Source: Fodinicola acaciae (GTDB lineage Bacteria > Actinomycetota > Actinomycetes > Mycobacteriales > HKI-0501). From it: 64,000 nucleotides of DNA. Shown piece after piece: positions 54,211-64,000 of this stretch; the stretch's first letter is position 1; each line of letters starts with the position of its first letter. The position numbers and the translations under genes were made by a program. The stretch spans positions 685,235 through 749,234 of the forward strand of contig NZ_WOTN01000001.1 of assembly GCF_010993745.1 (NCBI RefSeq), read 5' to 3'. The notes beneath the pieces are model-generated. The model saw only the letters and a list, made by a program, of their open reading frames with translations, ran no database searches and was not told where the DNA came from.

Positions 54211-54447
54211 ATGACCCTGGCGTTGTCCATCGTGCTCATCATCGCGAGCCTGTTGCTCATCGTGCTGGTGCTGCTGCACAAAGGCAAAGGCGGCGGCCTG
54301 TCCAGCATGTTCGGCGGTGGCGTCAGCTCCCAGCTGTCCGGCTCGTCGATCGCCGAGAAGAACCTCGACCGCATCACCATCGGTGTCGGCATCCTGTGGT
54401 TCGTCTGCGCCATCGGCCTCGGCCTGCTGCTGAAGTTCAACATCTGA
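54211..54447 (+). CDS. secG: Preprotein translocase subunit SecG
   Basis: A 78-residue membrane protein with two hydrophobic helices (LSIVLIIASLLLIVLVLLHK and IGVGILWFVCAIGLGLLL) separated by a Gly/Ser-rich loop containing the GGGLSSMFGG motif. Assists SecYE in protein export. It follows tpiA in many actinobacteria; here the ABC transporter is inserted between them. Confidence 0.93.
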   Translation: MTLALSIVLIIASLLLIVLVLLHKGKGGGLSSMFGGGVSSQLSGSSIAEKNLDRITIGVGILWFVCAIGLGLLLKFNI

Positions 54448-54585
54448 GCGCCTGCTGCAGGCGACAAAACTCGCTTACCGGACCGATCCGTGGTCGATTG
54501 ATCGAACCTGGCCCAAGCCGGCCGGGTGTCCGGCGTAACATCAACTGACACTGAAGTCGAGCGGCGACCAGACAGGAGCGCAACT

Positions 54586-54927
54586 GTGGCTGGTGGGAAC
54601 GCCATTCGGGGGACTCGGGTCGGAGCCGGCCCGATGGGGGAAGCTGAGCGAGGCGAGTCGGCGCCGCGGCGCCGGATCGGATTCTTCTGCGCCAACGGAC
54701 ACGTCACCCGGCCGGCCTTCTCCATGGAGGTGGAGGTCCCGGACACCTGGGACTGTCCGCAGTGCGGCCTGCCGGCCGGCAAGGACGCGGCGAACCCGCC
54801 GGCGGCGCCGCGTAACGAGCCCTACAAGACGCATCTCGCGTACGTCCGCGAGCGTCGCTCCGACGCCGACGGCGCCGCGATCCTCGACGAGGCCCTCAAC
54901 CGCCTCCGCGAACGCCGAGGCGAATAG
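54586..54927 (+). CDS. rbpA: RNA polymerase-binding protein RbpA
   Basis: A 113-residue transcription factor that binds RNA polymerase and the primary sigma factor. It begins MAGGNAIRGTRVGAGPMGEA and holds the zinc-site FFCANGH and CPQCG motifs, and ends with the sigma-interaction helix LDEALNRLRERRGE. GTG 54586 has an AGGAG site. The upstream in-frame extension is rejected because it is not in the family. Confidence 0.95.
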   Translation: MAGGNAIRGTRVGAGPMGEAERGESAPRRRIGFFCANGHVTRPAFSMEVEVPDTWDCPQCGLPAGKDAANPPAAPRNEPYKTHLAYVRERRSDADGAAILDEALNRLRERRGE

Positions 54928-54938
54928 CCCTCAGAAGT

Positions 54939-54987
54939 TCGCATGGCCACCATGCGTGCGTTCAACGCACGCATGGTGGCCATGCGA
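54939..54987. terminator. Long palindromic bidirectional terminator between rbpA and pgl
   Basis: Perfect 24-bp arms (54939-54962, 54964-54987) around a single C, forming a 49-bp palindrome between convergent genes. Its right arm matches the hairpin in copy C (28744-28788) at 18 of 20 positions. Confidence 0.85.
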
Positions 54988-55002
54988 CTATCAACCCCTG
55001 GG

Positions 55003-55746
55003 CTACCGCAACCCCGCGGCGGCTTCGCGGTCGACCAGCCACTTGGTGGCCGTACGGCCGACCGCGCCGGCCGCCGGCACGTCCGCGGGGTTCGCCCCGT
55101 TGACCGCTCGGCCGACCGCTTCCGCCTTGTCCTTGCCGGCCACCACCAGCCAGATCTCCTCGGCGCTGGTGATGGTCGGGAAGGTCAGGCTGAGCCGGTT
55201 CGGCGGCGGCTTGGGGCTGTCGTGGACGGCGACGACCGTACGCTGTGACCGGCCGGCCTCGGAGTCGGGGAAGATCGAGGCCACGTGGCCCTCGCCGCCG
55301 ACGCCGAGCATCAGCACGTCGAAGACCGGCACCTTCCCGTTGCCGTCGGCCAACAACTCCTCCGCATAGCGCGCGGCCGCCGCGGCGGCGTCGTCGCCGT
55401 CCGGGCCGTCGGTGGCGGGGAAGTGGTGTATGCGCTTGGGGTCGAGCGGCAGCTTCTCCAGGAAGATCTGCCGCACCTGCTCGTCGTTGCGGTCGGCGTC
55501 GCCGGAGCGGACGAACCGCTCGTCACCCCACCACAGGTTGACCCGGCTCCAGTCGACGGTCGACGCGAGCGGCGAGTCGGCGACCGCGCCGAGCGACAGC
55601 GTGCCGACCGTGCCACCGGTCAGCACCGCCGTCGCCTCGCCGCGTGCCGCCTGCGCGTCGGCCAGCTTCGCGATCAGCCGCGCCGCCACCGACTGGACGA
55701 GCGTGTCCCGGTCGGCGTGGACGACGACGATCGGGTCCGCGCTCAT
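55003..55746 (-). CDS. pgl: 6-phosphogluconolactonase
   Basis: A 247-residue enzyme of the oxidative pentose phosphate pathway. LTGGTVGTLSLGAV near the N-terminus, VNLWWGDERFV and MLGVGGEGHVASIFP are the family motifs. ATG 55746 overlaps the opcA stop (ATGA). It is the last gene of the six-gene leftward operon. Confidence 0.94.
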   Translation of the reverse strand: MSADPIVVVHADRDTLVQSVAARLIAKLADAQAARGEATAVLTGGTVGTLSLGAVADSPLASTVDWSRVNLWWGDERFVRSGDADRNDEQVRQIFLEKLPLDPKRIHHFPATDGPDGDDAAAAAARYAEELLADGNGKVPVFDVLMLGVGGEGHVASIFPDSEAGRSQRTVVAVHDSPKPPPNRLSLTFPTITSAEEIWLVVAGKDKAEAVGRAVNGANPADVPAAGAVGRTATKWLVDREAAAGLR

Positions 55747-56699
55747 GAGCGTCCCTTCGACGCGGTTGGCTTCTTGGCCGGGGCCTTCGCATCCAGCTTC
55801 GGTACGCCTTTGGTGAGCGTGTCGGCGTACACGTCGTCCGGGTCGAGCCGGCGCAGCTCCTCGGCCAGGCACTCGTTGAGCTTCCGGCGTGCCAACGCCA
55901 GCCGGCGGGTCGGCTGGTTGGGCTGGTCGAGGGTCGCGGTCTGGCCGTCCGGCCGCTCCAGCACCACCGCTCCGGCCTTACGCTCCAGCCGTACGCTGAC
56001 GATCCCCGGACCCTTGTTGGTCCGGCGCCGCACCGGGCATTTCAGCGCGTACGCGAGCCAGCCGGCCAGCAGTTCGGTCGACGCACTCGACGCCTCGCCG
56101 GTGACGACGGCCTCGGTGACCTTGTCGTACGGCGGCTGGTCCAGGGCCGCCGCGAGCGCGGCACGCCACAGCGTGAGCCGCGTCCAGGACAGGTCGGTGT
56201 CGCCGTCGGCGTACGCCTCGCGGCGCTTGTTGAGCGCCGTGACCGGCCGCTTCGCTGTCATGGCGTCGGTGATCCGGCGCTGCGCGATCCGGCCGATCGG
56301 GTCGTCGGCGAGGTCGGCCGGCGGGTTCGACGGCCAGTACGCGACCACCGGCGCGTCGGCCAGCAGCAGCGGCACGACGACCGAGTCGGGATGCGCGGCG
56401 AGCTCGCCGGAGAGCCGCATGACGATCACGTCGCTCGCGCCGGCGTCGCCACCGACCCGGATCTCCGCGTCGAGCCGCGACCTGCCGCGTTTTTCGCCGG
56501 TCAGCACGACGATCACCCGGCACGGATGCTCACGGCTGGCGTCGTTGGCCGCCTCGATGACCGGCTCGCTCTCCTCCGGCGAGGTGACGACGACCAGGCT
56601 GAGCACGCGGCCGAGCGCGACCGCGCCGCCGGAGTGGCGCATCTCGGTGAGCCGCCGGTCGATCGCCGACGTGGTGGTGTCGGACAGGGTGACGATCAC
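55743..56699 (-). CDS. opcA: Glucose-6-phosphate dehydrogenase assembly protein OpcA
   Basis: A 318-residue OpcA protein. Recognised by the DVIVMRLSGELAAHPDSVVV region, VVAYWPSNPPADLADDPIG, and the C-terminal ELLAGWLAYALKCPVRRR. OpcA is needed for assembly or redox control of Zwf in cyanobacteria and actinobacteria. GTG 56699 start, overlapping zwf. Confidence 0.93.
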   Translation of the reverse strand: MIVTLSDTTTSAIDRRLTEMRHSGGAVALGRVLSLVVVTSPEESEPVIEAANDASREHPCRVIVVLTGEKRGRSRLDAEIRVGGDAGASDVIVMRLSGELAAHPDSVVVPLLLADAPVVAYWPSNPPADLADDPIGRIAQRRITDAMTAKRPVTALNKRREAYADGDTDLSWTRLTLWRAALAAALDQPPYDKVTEAVVTGEASSASTELLAGWLAYALKCPVRRRTNKGPGIVSVRLERKAGAVVLERPDGQTATLDQPNQPTRRLALARRKLNECLAEELRRLDPDDVYADTLTKGVPKLDAKAPAKKPTASKGRS

Positions 56700-58252
56700 G
56701 GCCGCCTCCAGCTTCGCCCGTCGCGGGCCATCATCTCGTCGGCCGACGCCGGTCCCCAGGTGCCGGACGTGTACGGGTCGGGTTGACCCTGCTTGGCCCA
56801 GAACCGCTCGATCGGGTCGAGGATCCGCCAGGACAGCTCGACCTCCTCGTGCCGCGGGAACAGCGGCGGATCGCCGAGCAACACGTCCAGGATCAGCCGC
56901 TCGTACGCCTCCGGCGACGCCTCGGTGAACGACGCGCCATAGCCGAAGTCCATCGTCACGTCGCGGACCTCCATCGCGGTCCCCGGCACCTTCGAGCCAA
57001 ACCGCATGGTCACGCCCTCGTCCGGCTGCACGCGTACGACCAGCGCGTTCTGCCCCAGCTCCTCGGTCGCGGTCGACTCGAACGGCAGGTGCGGCGCGCG
57101 CTTGAACACCACGGCGATCTCGGTGACCCGCCGGCCGAGGCGCTTGCCGGTCCGCAGATAGAACGGCACGCCGGCCCAGCGCCGCGTGTCGATGTCGAGC
57201 TTCACCGCCGCGTACGTCTCGGTGATGCTGTCCTTGGAGATGCCCTCTTCCTCCAGATAGCCGATCACCTTCTCGCCGCCCTGCCAGCCGGCCGCGTACT
57301 GGCCGCGGGCGGTCGACGTGCCGAGGTCGGCCGGCAGGCGTACGGCCGAGAGCACCTTTTCCTTCTCCAGCCGCAGATCGCGCGCGTCGAAGGAAACCGG
57401 CTCCTCCATCGCGGTGAGCGCGAGCAGCTGCAGCAGGTGGTTCTGGATCACGTCGCGTGCGGCGCCGATGCCGTCGTAATAGCCGGCTCGGCCACCGATG
57501 CCGATGTCCTCGGCCATGGTGATCTGCACGTGGTCGACGTAGTTGGCGTTCCACACCGGCTCGAACATCTGGTTGGCGAAGCGCAGCGCCAGGATGTTCT
57601 GGACGGTCTCCTTGCCCAGGTAGTGGTCGATCCGAAAGACCGACTCGGGCGGGAAGATCTCGTCGACGACGTTGTTGAGCTCGCGCGCGCTCTTCAGGTC
57701 GTGGCCGAACGGCTTCTCGATCACCACTCGGCGCCACTGGCCCGGTGTCTGGTTCGACAGGCCGGAGCGCGCCAACTGCTTGCACACCACCGGAAACGCG
57801 CTCGGTGGGATGGACAGATAGAACGCGTGGTTGCCGTTCGTGCCGCGAGACTCGTCCAGTTCGTGGATCGTGTCGGCGAGCCGGTCGAAGGCGTCGTCGT
57901 CATCGAACGTGCCTTGTACGAAACGGAAACCCTCGGCCAGCTGCTTCCAGACCGACTCGCGGAAGGGCGTACGCGCGTGCTGTTTCACCGCGTCGTGCAC
58001 GATCTGCGCGAAGTCCTGCTTGGCCCAGTCGCGGCGGGCGAAACCGACCAGCGCGAATCCGGGCGGCAGCAGGCCGCGGTTGGCCAGGTCGTACACCGCC
58101 GGCATCAGCTTCTTACGGGCCAGGTCGCCGGTGACCCCGAAGATCACCAGGCCGCACGGACCGGCGCTGCGCGGCAGCCGGCGGTCCCGCGGGTCGCGCA
58201 GCGGGTTCGTCCAGCCGTCCGGACGTTCGAGCGACAGGCTGGGTTGGTTCAT
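56696..58252 (-). CDS. zwf: Glucose-6-phosphate 1-dehydrogenase
   Basis: A 518-residue NADP-dependent enzyme that begins the oxidative pentose phosphate pathway. FGVTGDLARKKLMPAVYDL is the NADP motif, RIDHYLGKETVQN the substrate-site signature with the catalytic His region, and the rest is of normal length. Its ATG overlaps the pgi stop (ATGA), so translation is coupled. Confidence 0.96.
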   Translation of the reverse strand: MNQPSLSLERPDGWTNPLRDPRDRRLPRSAGPCGLVIFGVTGDLARKKLMPAVYDLANRGLLPPGFALVGFARRDWAKQDFAQIVHDAVKQHARTPFRESVWKQLAEGFRFVQGTFDDDDAFDRLADTIHELDESRGTNGNHAFYLSIPPSAFPVVCKQLARSGLSNQTPGQWRRVVIEKPFGHDLKSARELNNVVDEIFPPESVFRIDHYLGKETVQNILALRFANQMFEPVWNANYVDHVQITMAEDIGIGGRAGYYDGIGAARDVIQNHLLQLLALTAMEEPVSFDARDLRLEKEKVLSAVRLPADLGTSTARGQYAAGWQGGEKVIGYLEEEGISKDSITETYAAVKLDIDTRRWAGVPFYLRTGKRLGRRVTEIAVVFKRAPHLPFESTATEELGQNALVVRVQPDEGVTMRFGSKVPGTAMEVRDVTMDFGYGASFTEASPEAYERLILDVLLGDPPLFPRHEEVELSWRILDPIERFWAKQGQPDPYTSGTWGPASADEMMARDGRSWRRP

Positions 58253-59889
58253 CCGGTGGTCTCCACGGCTGTCAGGATCCGGTCGATGCCGGCCGGGCGG
58301 TCGGTCAGGTGGAAGCGGAACACCGGCCGGCCGCGCTCGCGCAGTACGGCCGCGTCGCCGGCGGCCTGCGCGCGCTGCAGCACGCCGAAGGTGAACGGCT
58401 GGCCAGGGATCTCCAGGTCCTCAGTGACGGCGCCGGTGATCTGCAGGAAGACGCCGATCGGTGTGCCGCCCTTGTGATACTGGCCGGTCGAGTGCAGGAA
58501 ACGCGGTCCCCAGCCGAAGGTCACCGAGTGGCCGGCGCGCTTGGCGAGCGGTTCACGTACGCCGGCCAGCCTGCGGTCGGCATGCCGGTCGAGGTATGCC
58601 TGTACGGCCAGATAGCCGTGGTCGCCGATCTGCGCCAGCACCTTGGCCAGCGCTTCCTCGACGGTCGCCGCGTCGGCGAGCGCGTCGGCCGGGCCGAAGA
58701 CCTGCACGGGGCCGTCGACGAAGACCGGCTCCTCGTCGGACTGCGCGGCCGCCGGGTTGGCCAGCAGGTCGCGCGCCGCCTGCTTGGCGGCCTCCACGTC
58801 CGGCTGGTCGAAGGGGTTGATGCCGATGACCCGGCCGGCCAGCGCGGTGGCGAACTCCCACACCAGGAACTGCGCGCCGAGCGGGCCGTTGACGGCCACG
58901 TCGAGGCCGGCTGTGGCCGACTCCCCGGCCTTCAGCGAGCCGCCGACCGAGACGGCGAGCACGTCGTCTCCGCGCGTACCGGTGGCGGTGGGGGACTCGA
59001 CCGCGACCGGCAGGATGCCTTTCCCGTCCTTGCCGGTCGACTCGGCGAGCAGCTGCTCGGCCCAGTCGCCGAGGCCGACCAGGCCGGTGCCATCGGAGGC
59101 GATGACGACCTTGTCGCGGCCGGCCTTGTACGCCGCGCCGAGCGCGACACCGAGCGCGACCGCCGGACCGTCCAGGTCGGCGAGCGACGCGCGTACGGCC
59201 GCGGCCTCGTCCAGCAGTGCGGAGATGTCCACGCCGGCCAGCGCCGACGGCACCAGGCCGAAGGCGGTGAGCGCCGAATAGCGGCCGCCGACGTTGGGAT
59301 TGGCCAGGAAGACCGCGCGTACGCCGGCCTCACGTGCCGACTTTTCCAGCGGTGAACCGGGATCGGTGACGACCACGACGCGTTTGTTGGCGTCCGCCTC
59401 GGAAAGGCCGGAGTCGACCAGGGCTTTCACGAACGCGGCGCGGTGGCTGGCCGTCTCGACCGTGCCACCGGACTTGGAGGAGACGACCATGACCGTACGG
59501 TCGAGTTTTTCCTCGATCGCGGCGCGAACCTGGCCGGGGTCGGTGGTGTCGAGTGTGACCAGCGGCTTGCCGACCGTCTCGGTGATCACCTCCGGCGCGA
59601 GCGAGGAGCCACCCATGCCGGCGAGCACGATGTGGTCGAGCCCTTCGGCCACCAGCTCGTCGCGCAGTTTGGCCAGCGGCTCGACCAGGTCGCGCGACTC
59701 GGCGGCCAGGTCCAGCCAGCCGAGCCGCTTGGACGCCTCCGGCTCGGCGGCTGGGCCCCACAGCGTGGCGTCCCCGGCGGACACCTTCGCGGCGACGTCG
59801 TTTTCCTTGAAATCAGCCAACACCTCGGCCGCGCCGGGCACCTCGTACGCGCCGGTGACCTGCAACCCGCCAGCTGCCGCGTCGGTCAT
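58249..59889 (-). CDS. pgi: Glucose-6-phosphate isomerase
   Basis: A 546-residue SIS-domain isomerase of the actinobacterial type encoded with tal and zwf. It lacks the classical long N-terminus but has [15 protein letters not shown] and the [12 protein letters not shown] phosphate loop, [11 protein letters not shown], and a C-terminal [18 protein letters not shown]. Starts ATG 59889, overlapping the tal stop. Confidence 0.93.
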   Translation of the reverse strand: MTDAAAGGLQVTGAYEVPGAAEVLADFKENDVAAKVSAGDATLWGPAAEPEASKRLGWLDLAAESRDLVEPLAKLRDELVAEGLDHIVLAGMGGSSLAPEVITETVGKPLVTLDTTDPGQVRAAIEEKLDRTVMVVSSKSGGTVETASHRAAFVKALVDSGLSEADANKRVVVVTDPGSPLEKSAREAGVRAVFLANPNVGGRYSALTAFGLVPSALAGVDISALLDEAAAVRASLADLDGPAVALGVALGAAYKAGRDKVVIASDGTGLVGLGDWAEQLLAESTGKDGKGILPVAVESPTATGTRGDDVLAVSVGGSLKAGESATAGLDVAVNGPLGAQFLVWEFATALAGRVIGINPFDQPDVEAAKQAARDLLANPAAAQSDEEPVFVDGPVQVFGPADALADAATVEEALAKVLAQIGDHGYLAVQAYLDRHADRRLAGVREPLAKRAGHSVTFGWGPRFLHSTGQYHKGGTPIGVFLQITGAVTEDLEIPGQPFTFGVLQRAQAAGDAAVLRERGRPVFRFHLTDRPAGIDRILTAVETTG

Positions 59890-61001
59890 TTGGCGCCGCC
59901 GTCGAGCTGGCCGCGCACGGTGTCCAGCAGCTGCTTCCAGGACACCTCGAACTTCTCGACCCCTTCGTCCTCCAGCACCTTGACCACGTCGTCGAGGTCG
60001 ACGCCGACCGCGGCCAGCTTGTCCAAAGTGGACCGCGCCTCGTCGTAGCCGCCGGTGACCGTGTCGCCGCGGATCTCACCGTGGTCGCCGGTCGCGTTGA
60101 TGGTGGCCTCCGGCATGGTGTTGACGATGCCGGGAGCGACCAGCTCGACGACGTAACGCGTGTCCGGGAAGGACGGGTCCTTCACACCGGTGGAGGCCCA
60201 CAGCGGACGCTGCGGCCGTGCACCGGCGTCGGCCAGTGCCTGCCAGCGGTCGGTGCCGAACTTCTGCTCGTAGTGCTGGTATGCCAGTCGCGTGTTGGCG
60301 ATGCCGACCTGGCCGCGCAGCGCCTTCGCCTCGTCCGAACCGATCTTGTCCAGGCGCTTGTCGACCTCGGTGTCCACCCGGGACACGAAGAACGACGCGA
60401 CCGACTCGATCTTGGACAGGTCGTGGCCGTTCTCCTTGGCCTTCTCCAGGCCGGCCATAAAGGCGTCCGCGACCGCGTCGTAGCGCTCCAGCGAGAAGAT
60501 CAGCGTGACGTTGATGCTGATGCCGTTGGCCAGCGCCTCGGTGATCGCCGGCAGACCCTCCTTGGTGGCCGGGATCTTGACGAACATGTTCTCCCGGTCG
60601 ACCAGCCACCAAAGCGCCTTGGCCTCGGCGACCGTGGTGTCGGTGTCACGAGCCAGCCGCGGGTCGACCTCGATGGAGACCCGGCCGTCGACGCCGTTGG
60701 AGGCGTCGTACGCCGGCCGCAGCACGTCGGCGGCCCAGCGCACGTCGTATGTGGTGATGGCGCGTACGGCCTCCTCGACCGAGACCTTCCGGCGCGCCAG
60801 GTCGCGTACCTGCTCGTTGTATTCGTCGCCGTGTTCCAGCGCCTTGGCGAAAATCGTCGGGTTGGTGGTCACGCCGACCACGTGCTTCTCGCGCATCAGC
60901 GTTTCCAGGCCGCCGGTGCGCAGCCGGTTGCGGTCCAGGTCGTCGAGCCAGATCGCGACTCCGGCGTCGGACAGCTCGGCGAGTGGTTTGTTGTCAGTCA
61001 T
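59886..61001 (-). CDS. tal: Transaldolase
   Basis: A 371-residue TIM-barrel transaldolase. [13 protein letters not shown] near the N-terminus and [20 protein letters not shown] with the Schiff-base Lys identify the family; the length agrees with the long actinobacterial form. Its stop and start overlap with pgi and tkt. Confidence 0.96.
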   Translation of the reverse strand: MTDNKPLAELSDAGVAIWLDDLDRNRLRTGGLETLMREKHVVGVTTNPTIFAKALEHGDEYNEQVRDLARRKVSVEEAVRAITTYDVRWAADVLRPAYDASNGVDGRVSIEVDPRLARDTDTTVAEAKALWWLVDRENMFVKIPATKEGLPAITEALANGISINVTLIFSLERYDAVADAFMAGLEKAKENGHDLSKIESVASFFVSRVDTEVDKRLDKIGSDEAKALRGQVGIANTRLAYQHYEQKFGTDRWQALADAGARPQRPLWASTGVKDPSFPDTRYVVELVAPGIVNTMPEATINATGDHGEIRGDTVTGGYDEARSTLDKLAAVGVDLDDVVKVLEDEGVEKFEVSWKQLLDTVRGQLDGGAK

Positions 61002-63078
61002 TTTCCGTCACTCCAATGCTTTCCTTGGCAGCCTGTACGACGGCGCTCTCGGTGATGCCGAACTGCTCGTAGAGCGTCTGGTAGTCAGCGCTGGCACCGA
61101 AATGCTCGATGCCGACGTGCCGTCCGGCGTCGCCGATCAGCGACCACCAGCTCTGGCTGATGCCGGCCTCGACGCTGACGCGTGCGTGTACGTCGCGGGG
61201 GATGACCTGGTCTCGGTAGGCCTGGTCCTGCGCGTCGAACCATTCGCGGCACGGCATCGACACCACACGAGTAGGAACGCCGTCGGCTTCCAGCGTCTTC
61301 CGCGCGGCCACCGCGATCTGCACCTCCGAGCCGGTGGCGATCAGTACGACCCGCGGCTTGCCGCTGGAGGCGTCCGCCAGGACGTAGCCGCCCTTGCGTA
61401 CGCCCTCCAGCGAGGTGCCCTCCAGCGTCGGTACGTTCTGCCGGCTCAGCGCCAGGCCCGCCGGCCGGTCGGCGTGCTCCAGCACGACCTGCCAGGCGTA
61501 GACGGTCTCGTTGGCGTCACCGGGCCGTACGACGTCCAGGCCAGGGATGGCACGCAGCGCGGACAGGTGCTCGATCGGCTGGTGCGTGGGTCCGTCCTCG
61601 CCCAGACCGATGGAGTCATGCGTCCAGACGTAGGTGACCGGCAGCTTCATCAGCGCCGCGAGCCGTACGGCCGGTCGCATGTAGTCGCTGAAGACCAGGA
61701 ACGTGCCGCCGTAGACCCGGGTGCCGCCGTGCAGCGCGATGCCGTTCATGACCGCGCCCATCGCGTGCTCGCGAATGCCGAAGTGCAGCACGCGACCATA
61801 TGGACCGCCGGGGAACATCTTGGTCTGGTGCTCGGTCGGCACGAACGACGGCTCGCCTTTCGGCGTGGTGAGGTTGGACTCGGCCAGGTCCGCCGAGCCA
61901 CCCCACAGCTCCGGCAGCACCGGCGCGATCGCGCTCAACACCTCACCGGAGGCCTTCCGCGTCGCCAGGCCCTTGGGGTCGGCGTCGAAGTGCGGCAGCA
62001 CCTCGGTCCAGCCCTGCGGCAGCTCGCGCTTGGAGAGCCGGTCGTGCAGTGCCTTGCGCTGCGGGTTGTCGGCGGCCCATTTGTCGTACGCCTGCTGCCA
62101 TTTCTGGCGTGCGGCCTGGCCGCGGTCGATGACCTTGCGCGCGTGCGCGATGACCTTCTCGTCGACGTCGAAGGACTTGTCCGGGTCGAAACCGAGGACC
62201 TTCTTGGTGGCCGCGACCTCCTCGGCGCCGAGCGCGGCGCCGTGGGCCTTGCCGGTGTTCTGCAGCTTCGGCGCCGGCCAGCCGATGATCGTACGCAGCA
62301 CGATCAGCGACGGCTTCGCGGTCTCGGCTTTGGCGGCCAGGATCGCATCGTTGAGCGCCGGCACGTCCTCGTGATAGCCGTTGCCGCCCTTGGTCCAGTC
62401 GACGGTCTGCACGTGCCAGCCGTACGCCTCGTAGCGCTTGGCCACGTCCTCGCTGAAGGCGATGTTGGTGTCGTCCTCGATGGAGATCTTGTTGTCGTCG
62501 TAGATCAGCGTCAGGTTGCCCAGCTGCTGATGGCCGGCCAGCGAGGATGCCTCCGCGCTGACACCTTCCTCCAGGTCACCGTCACCGCAGAACGCGTAGA
62601 TCTGGTGGTCGAAGGGGCTCTGGCCGGGCTCGGCGTCCGGGTCGTACAGGCCACGCTCGCGGCGGGCCGCCATCGCCATGCCGACCGCGTTGCCGACGCC
62701 CTGGCCGAGCGGACCGGTCGTGGTCTCCACCCCGGCGGTGTGACCGTGCTCGGGGTGACCGGGGGTCAGGCTGCCCCACTTGCGCAGGTTTTCCAGGTCC
62801 ACCAGCTCCAGGCCGTAGCCGGACAGGTAGAGCTGGATGTAGAGAGTCAGGCTGGAATGACCGTTGGACAACACGAAACGGTCCCGGCCGGTCCAGTCCG
62901 GAGCGGTCGGATCATGTCGCAAGATGCGCTGGAAGAGCAGGTACGCGGCCGGCGCGAGGCTCATCGCCGTACCAGGATGACCGTTGCCGGTCCTCTGCAC
63001 GGCGTCGGCCGCGAGGACGCGGATGGTGTCTACGGCACGCTGGTCCAGATCCGACCAGTCGAGGTTTGCGTCGGCCAC
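60994..63078 (-). CDS. tkt: Transketolase
   Basis: A 694-residue thiamine-diphosphate enzyme, the first gene of the tkt-tal-pgi-zwf-opcA-pgl operon. [17 protein letters not shown] lies near the N-terminus, the thiamine motif [13 protein letters not shown] with its downstream NKIS is present, and the mid-protein [18 protein letters not shown] is the substrate signature. The promoter lies in the 202-bp gap shared with the FKBP gene. Confidence 0.96.
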   Translation of the reverse strand: MADANLDWSDLDQRAVDTIRVLAADAVQRTGNGHPGTAMSLAPAAYLLFQRILRHDPTAPDWTGRDRFVLSNGHSSLTLYIQLYLSGYGLELVDLENLRKWGSLTPGHPEHGHTAGVETTTGPLGQGVGNAVGMAMAARRERGLYDPDAEPGQSPFDHQIYAFCGDGDLEEGVSAEASSLAGHQQLGNLTLIYDDNKISIEDDTNIAFSEDVAKRYEAYGWHVQTVDWTKGGNGYHEDVPALNDAILAAKAETAKPSLIVLRTIIGWPAPKLQNTGKAHGAALGAEEVAATKKVLGFDPDKSFDVDEKVIAHARKVIDRGQAARQKWQQAYDKWAADNPQRKALHDRLSKRELPQGWTEVLPHFDADPKGLATRKASGEVLSAIAPVLPELWGGSADLAESNLTTPKGEPSFVPTEHQTKMFPGGPYGRVLHFGIREHAMGAVMNGIALHGGTRVYGGTFLVFSDYMRPAVRLAALMKLPVTYVWTHDSIGLGEDGPTHQPIEHLSALRAIPGLDVVRPGDANETVYAWQVVLEHADRPAGLALSRQNVPTLEGTSLEGVRKGGYVLADASSGKPRVVLIATGSEVQIAVAARKTLEADGVPTRVVSMPCREWFDAQDQAYRDQVIPRDVHARVSVEAGISQSWWSLIGDAGRHVGIEHFGASADYQTLYEQFGITESAVVQAAKESIGVTEND

Positions 63079-63280
63079 GATTGCTCCTGCTCAGAAGGGC
63101 TGTTGTCCTACGGTTTCGTACCCGGTTTCGACCCTACCGAGGATCCGTGTGCTCGCCAGATCAGGGCACGCCGGAGGGCCGACTCTTGGATCACATGTCG
63201 ACAGTTGTTCCCGCACGGTCCACCGACTATGCCGGGTCATACACTTTCCGACGCTACGAAACCGCGAAGAAGGAGCTGGC

Positions 63281-63655
63281 ATGGCGCTGGAGAAGCCCGA
63301 GATCGATCGTCCGGACGGTCCGGCGCCCGACTACCTCGACATCGAGGACGTCGTGGTGGGGGACGGTGCCGAGGCCACCAAAGGCAACAACGTCACGGTG
63401 CACTACGTCGGCGTCGCGCACTCCACCGGCGAGGAGTTCGACGCCTCCTGGAACCGCGGCGAGCCGTTCACCTTTCCGCTCGGCGGCGGACGGGTCATCA
63501 AGGGCTGGGACATGGGTGTGCAGGGGATGAAGGTCGGTGGCCGGCGCAAGCTGGTGATCCCGGCGCACCTCGGCTACGGCAATCGCGGCGCCGGCGCGGC
63601 CATCCGGCCCGGTGAGACGCTGATCTTCGTGGTCGACCTGCTGAGTGTCGGCTGA
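63281..63655 (+). CDS. FKBP-type peptidyl-prolyl cis-trans isomerase
   Basis: A 124-residue cytoplasmic foldase. It contains the FKBP core: VHYVGVAHSTGEEFDASW, then GGGRVIKGWDMGVQGMKVGG and IPAHLGYGNRGAG, with the family's aromatic pocket residues. ATG 63281 has AAGGAG nine bases upstream. It is divergent from the tkt operon. Confidence 0.94.
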   Translation: MALEKPEIDRPDGPAPDYLDIEDVVVGDGAEATKGNNVTVHYVGVAHSTGEEFDASWNRGEPFTFPLGGGRVIKGWDMGVQGMKVGGRRKLVIPAHLGYGNRGAGAAIRPGETLIFVVDLLSVG

Positions 63656-63775
63656 CCCCGGCAGACGTGGTCGGAAACCTGGTACTACGATCTGTAGAAC
63701 ACGGTCGACCGTTCGGGAGAGGGCGATGAGCTACCCAGCAGCTGAGCTCCACCTTCGGAGTTCGGTGGCGTCCGC

Positions 63776-64000
63776 GTGACCGCGGTCTCCGACCAGAGCG
63801 CAGCTCCGGCGCCACCCTCGCAACCGGAACACGTCGCCACGCCGGCGCCGCGCACTTTCGGCACGGTCGTACGCGGATATGTCGCGCTGACCAAGCCGCG
63901 GATCATCGAGCTCCTGCTGATCACCACGGTGCCGGCGATGTTCATGGCCGCGCACGGCCTGCCGCCGCTGTTCACCGCCGTCGCCACCCTGGTCGGCGGC
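63776..64000 (+). CDS. ctaB: Heme O synthase (protoheme IX farnesyltransferase), partial
   Basis: The first 75 residues of a UbiA-family membrane prenyltransferase cut by the window end. A hydrophilic Pro-rich N-terminus is followed by [20 protein letters not shown], the conserved family start. GTG 63776 is the only in-frame start giving this N-terminus; an upstream GTG at 63765 hits a stop. Gene order next to tkt is typical of actinobacteria. Confidence 0.88.
   Translation, partial: MTAVSDQSAAPAPPSQPEHVATPAPRTFGTVVRGYVALTKPRIIELLLITTVPAMFMAAHGLPPLFTAVATLVGG

Overview
The window is high-GC DNA with tightly packed genes, many GTG starts and many ATGA stop/start overlaps. Together with RbpA, WhiA, OpcA, a mycothiol-type DinB-fold protein and a Cys-rich leader peptide before metX, this points to a filamentous actinomycete. 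I cannot name the genus. The left two thirds (1 to about 41,100) is accessory metabolism with many regulators; the right third (41,238 to 64,000) is the conserved actinobacterial core block uvrC-rapZ-yvcK-whiA / gap-pgk-tpiA / secG-rbpA / tkt-tal-pgi-zwf-opcA-pgl / ctaB. No rRNA, tRNA, CRISPR array, transposase or phage gene was recognised.

Left to right. (i) 1-3,711: a methyltransferase tail, an MFS exporter coupled to a PfkB kinase, and a convergent MHS-family transporter. (ii) 4,156-11,240: a TetR regulator, a membrane acyltransferase, an SCO5389-family protein behind a Zur-like box, hydantoinase subunits hyuA/hyuB and a divergent FadR-type regulator with its operator. (iii) 11,745-20,226: a second MHS transporter, a polysaccharide deacetylase lipoprotein, a GNAT plus N-acylamino-acid racemase pair, a cupin, a Cys-rich leader peptide and metX, a PAP2 phosphatase, and a divergent Lrp/valine-dehydrogenase-type pair. 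(iv) 20,213-29,849: TetR, MarR, a DinB-like protein, PhyH and AraC back to back, a VOC protein, small secreted proteins, a maltokinase-cap protein and tryptophan 2,3-dioxygenase. (v) 30,096-41,127: CorA, two sugar-acid type dehydrogenases, a MetE-like enzyme with IclR, a PadR/FAD-monooxygenase pair, an SDR, a SnoaL-tailed sigma factor and an NDH-2-like oxidoreductase.

In the core block, glycolysis (gap-pgk-tpiA) reads rightward and ends at a strong terminator. The pentose-phosphate operon reads leftward as six overlapping genes. An oligopeptide/nickel-type ABC transporter with a binding protein and two permeases, but no ATPase gene, sits between tpiA and secG.

The most unusual content is in the large gaps. 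Four intergenic regions (11,241-11,744; 21,890-22,757; 28,344-28,994; 46,197-46,848) contain copies or fragments of one composite dispersed repeat family. Its modules are a roughly 200 bp block with a partly conserved reading frame, a 47 bp block nearly identical in two copies, a 37 bp block present in three, and a GC-rich arm that forms a 52 bp inverted repeat in one copy. Each copy has a different arrangement, and two carry extra hairpins. A 12-bp palindromic core (TGTAGCGCTAAA or TGTAGCGCTACA) recurs in the copies and again in the promoter of a small secreted protein. This looks like a non-autonomous mobile element or structured-RNA family and is the best candidate here for something undescribed.
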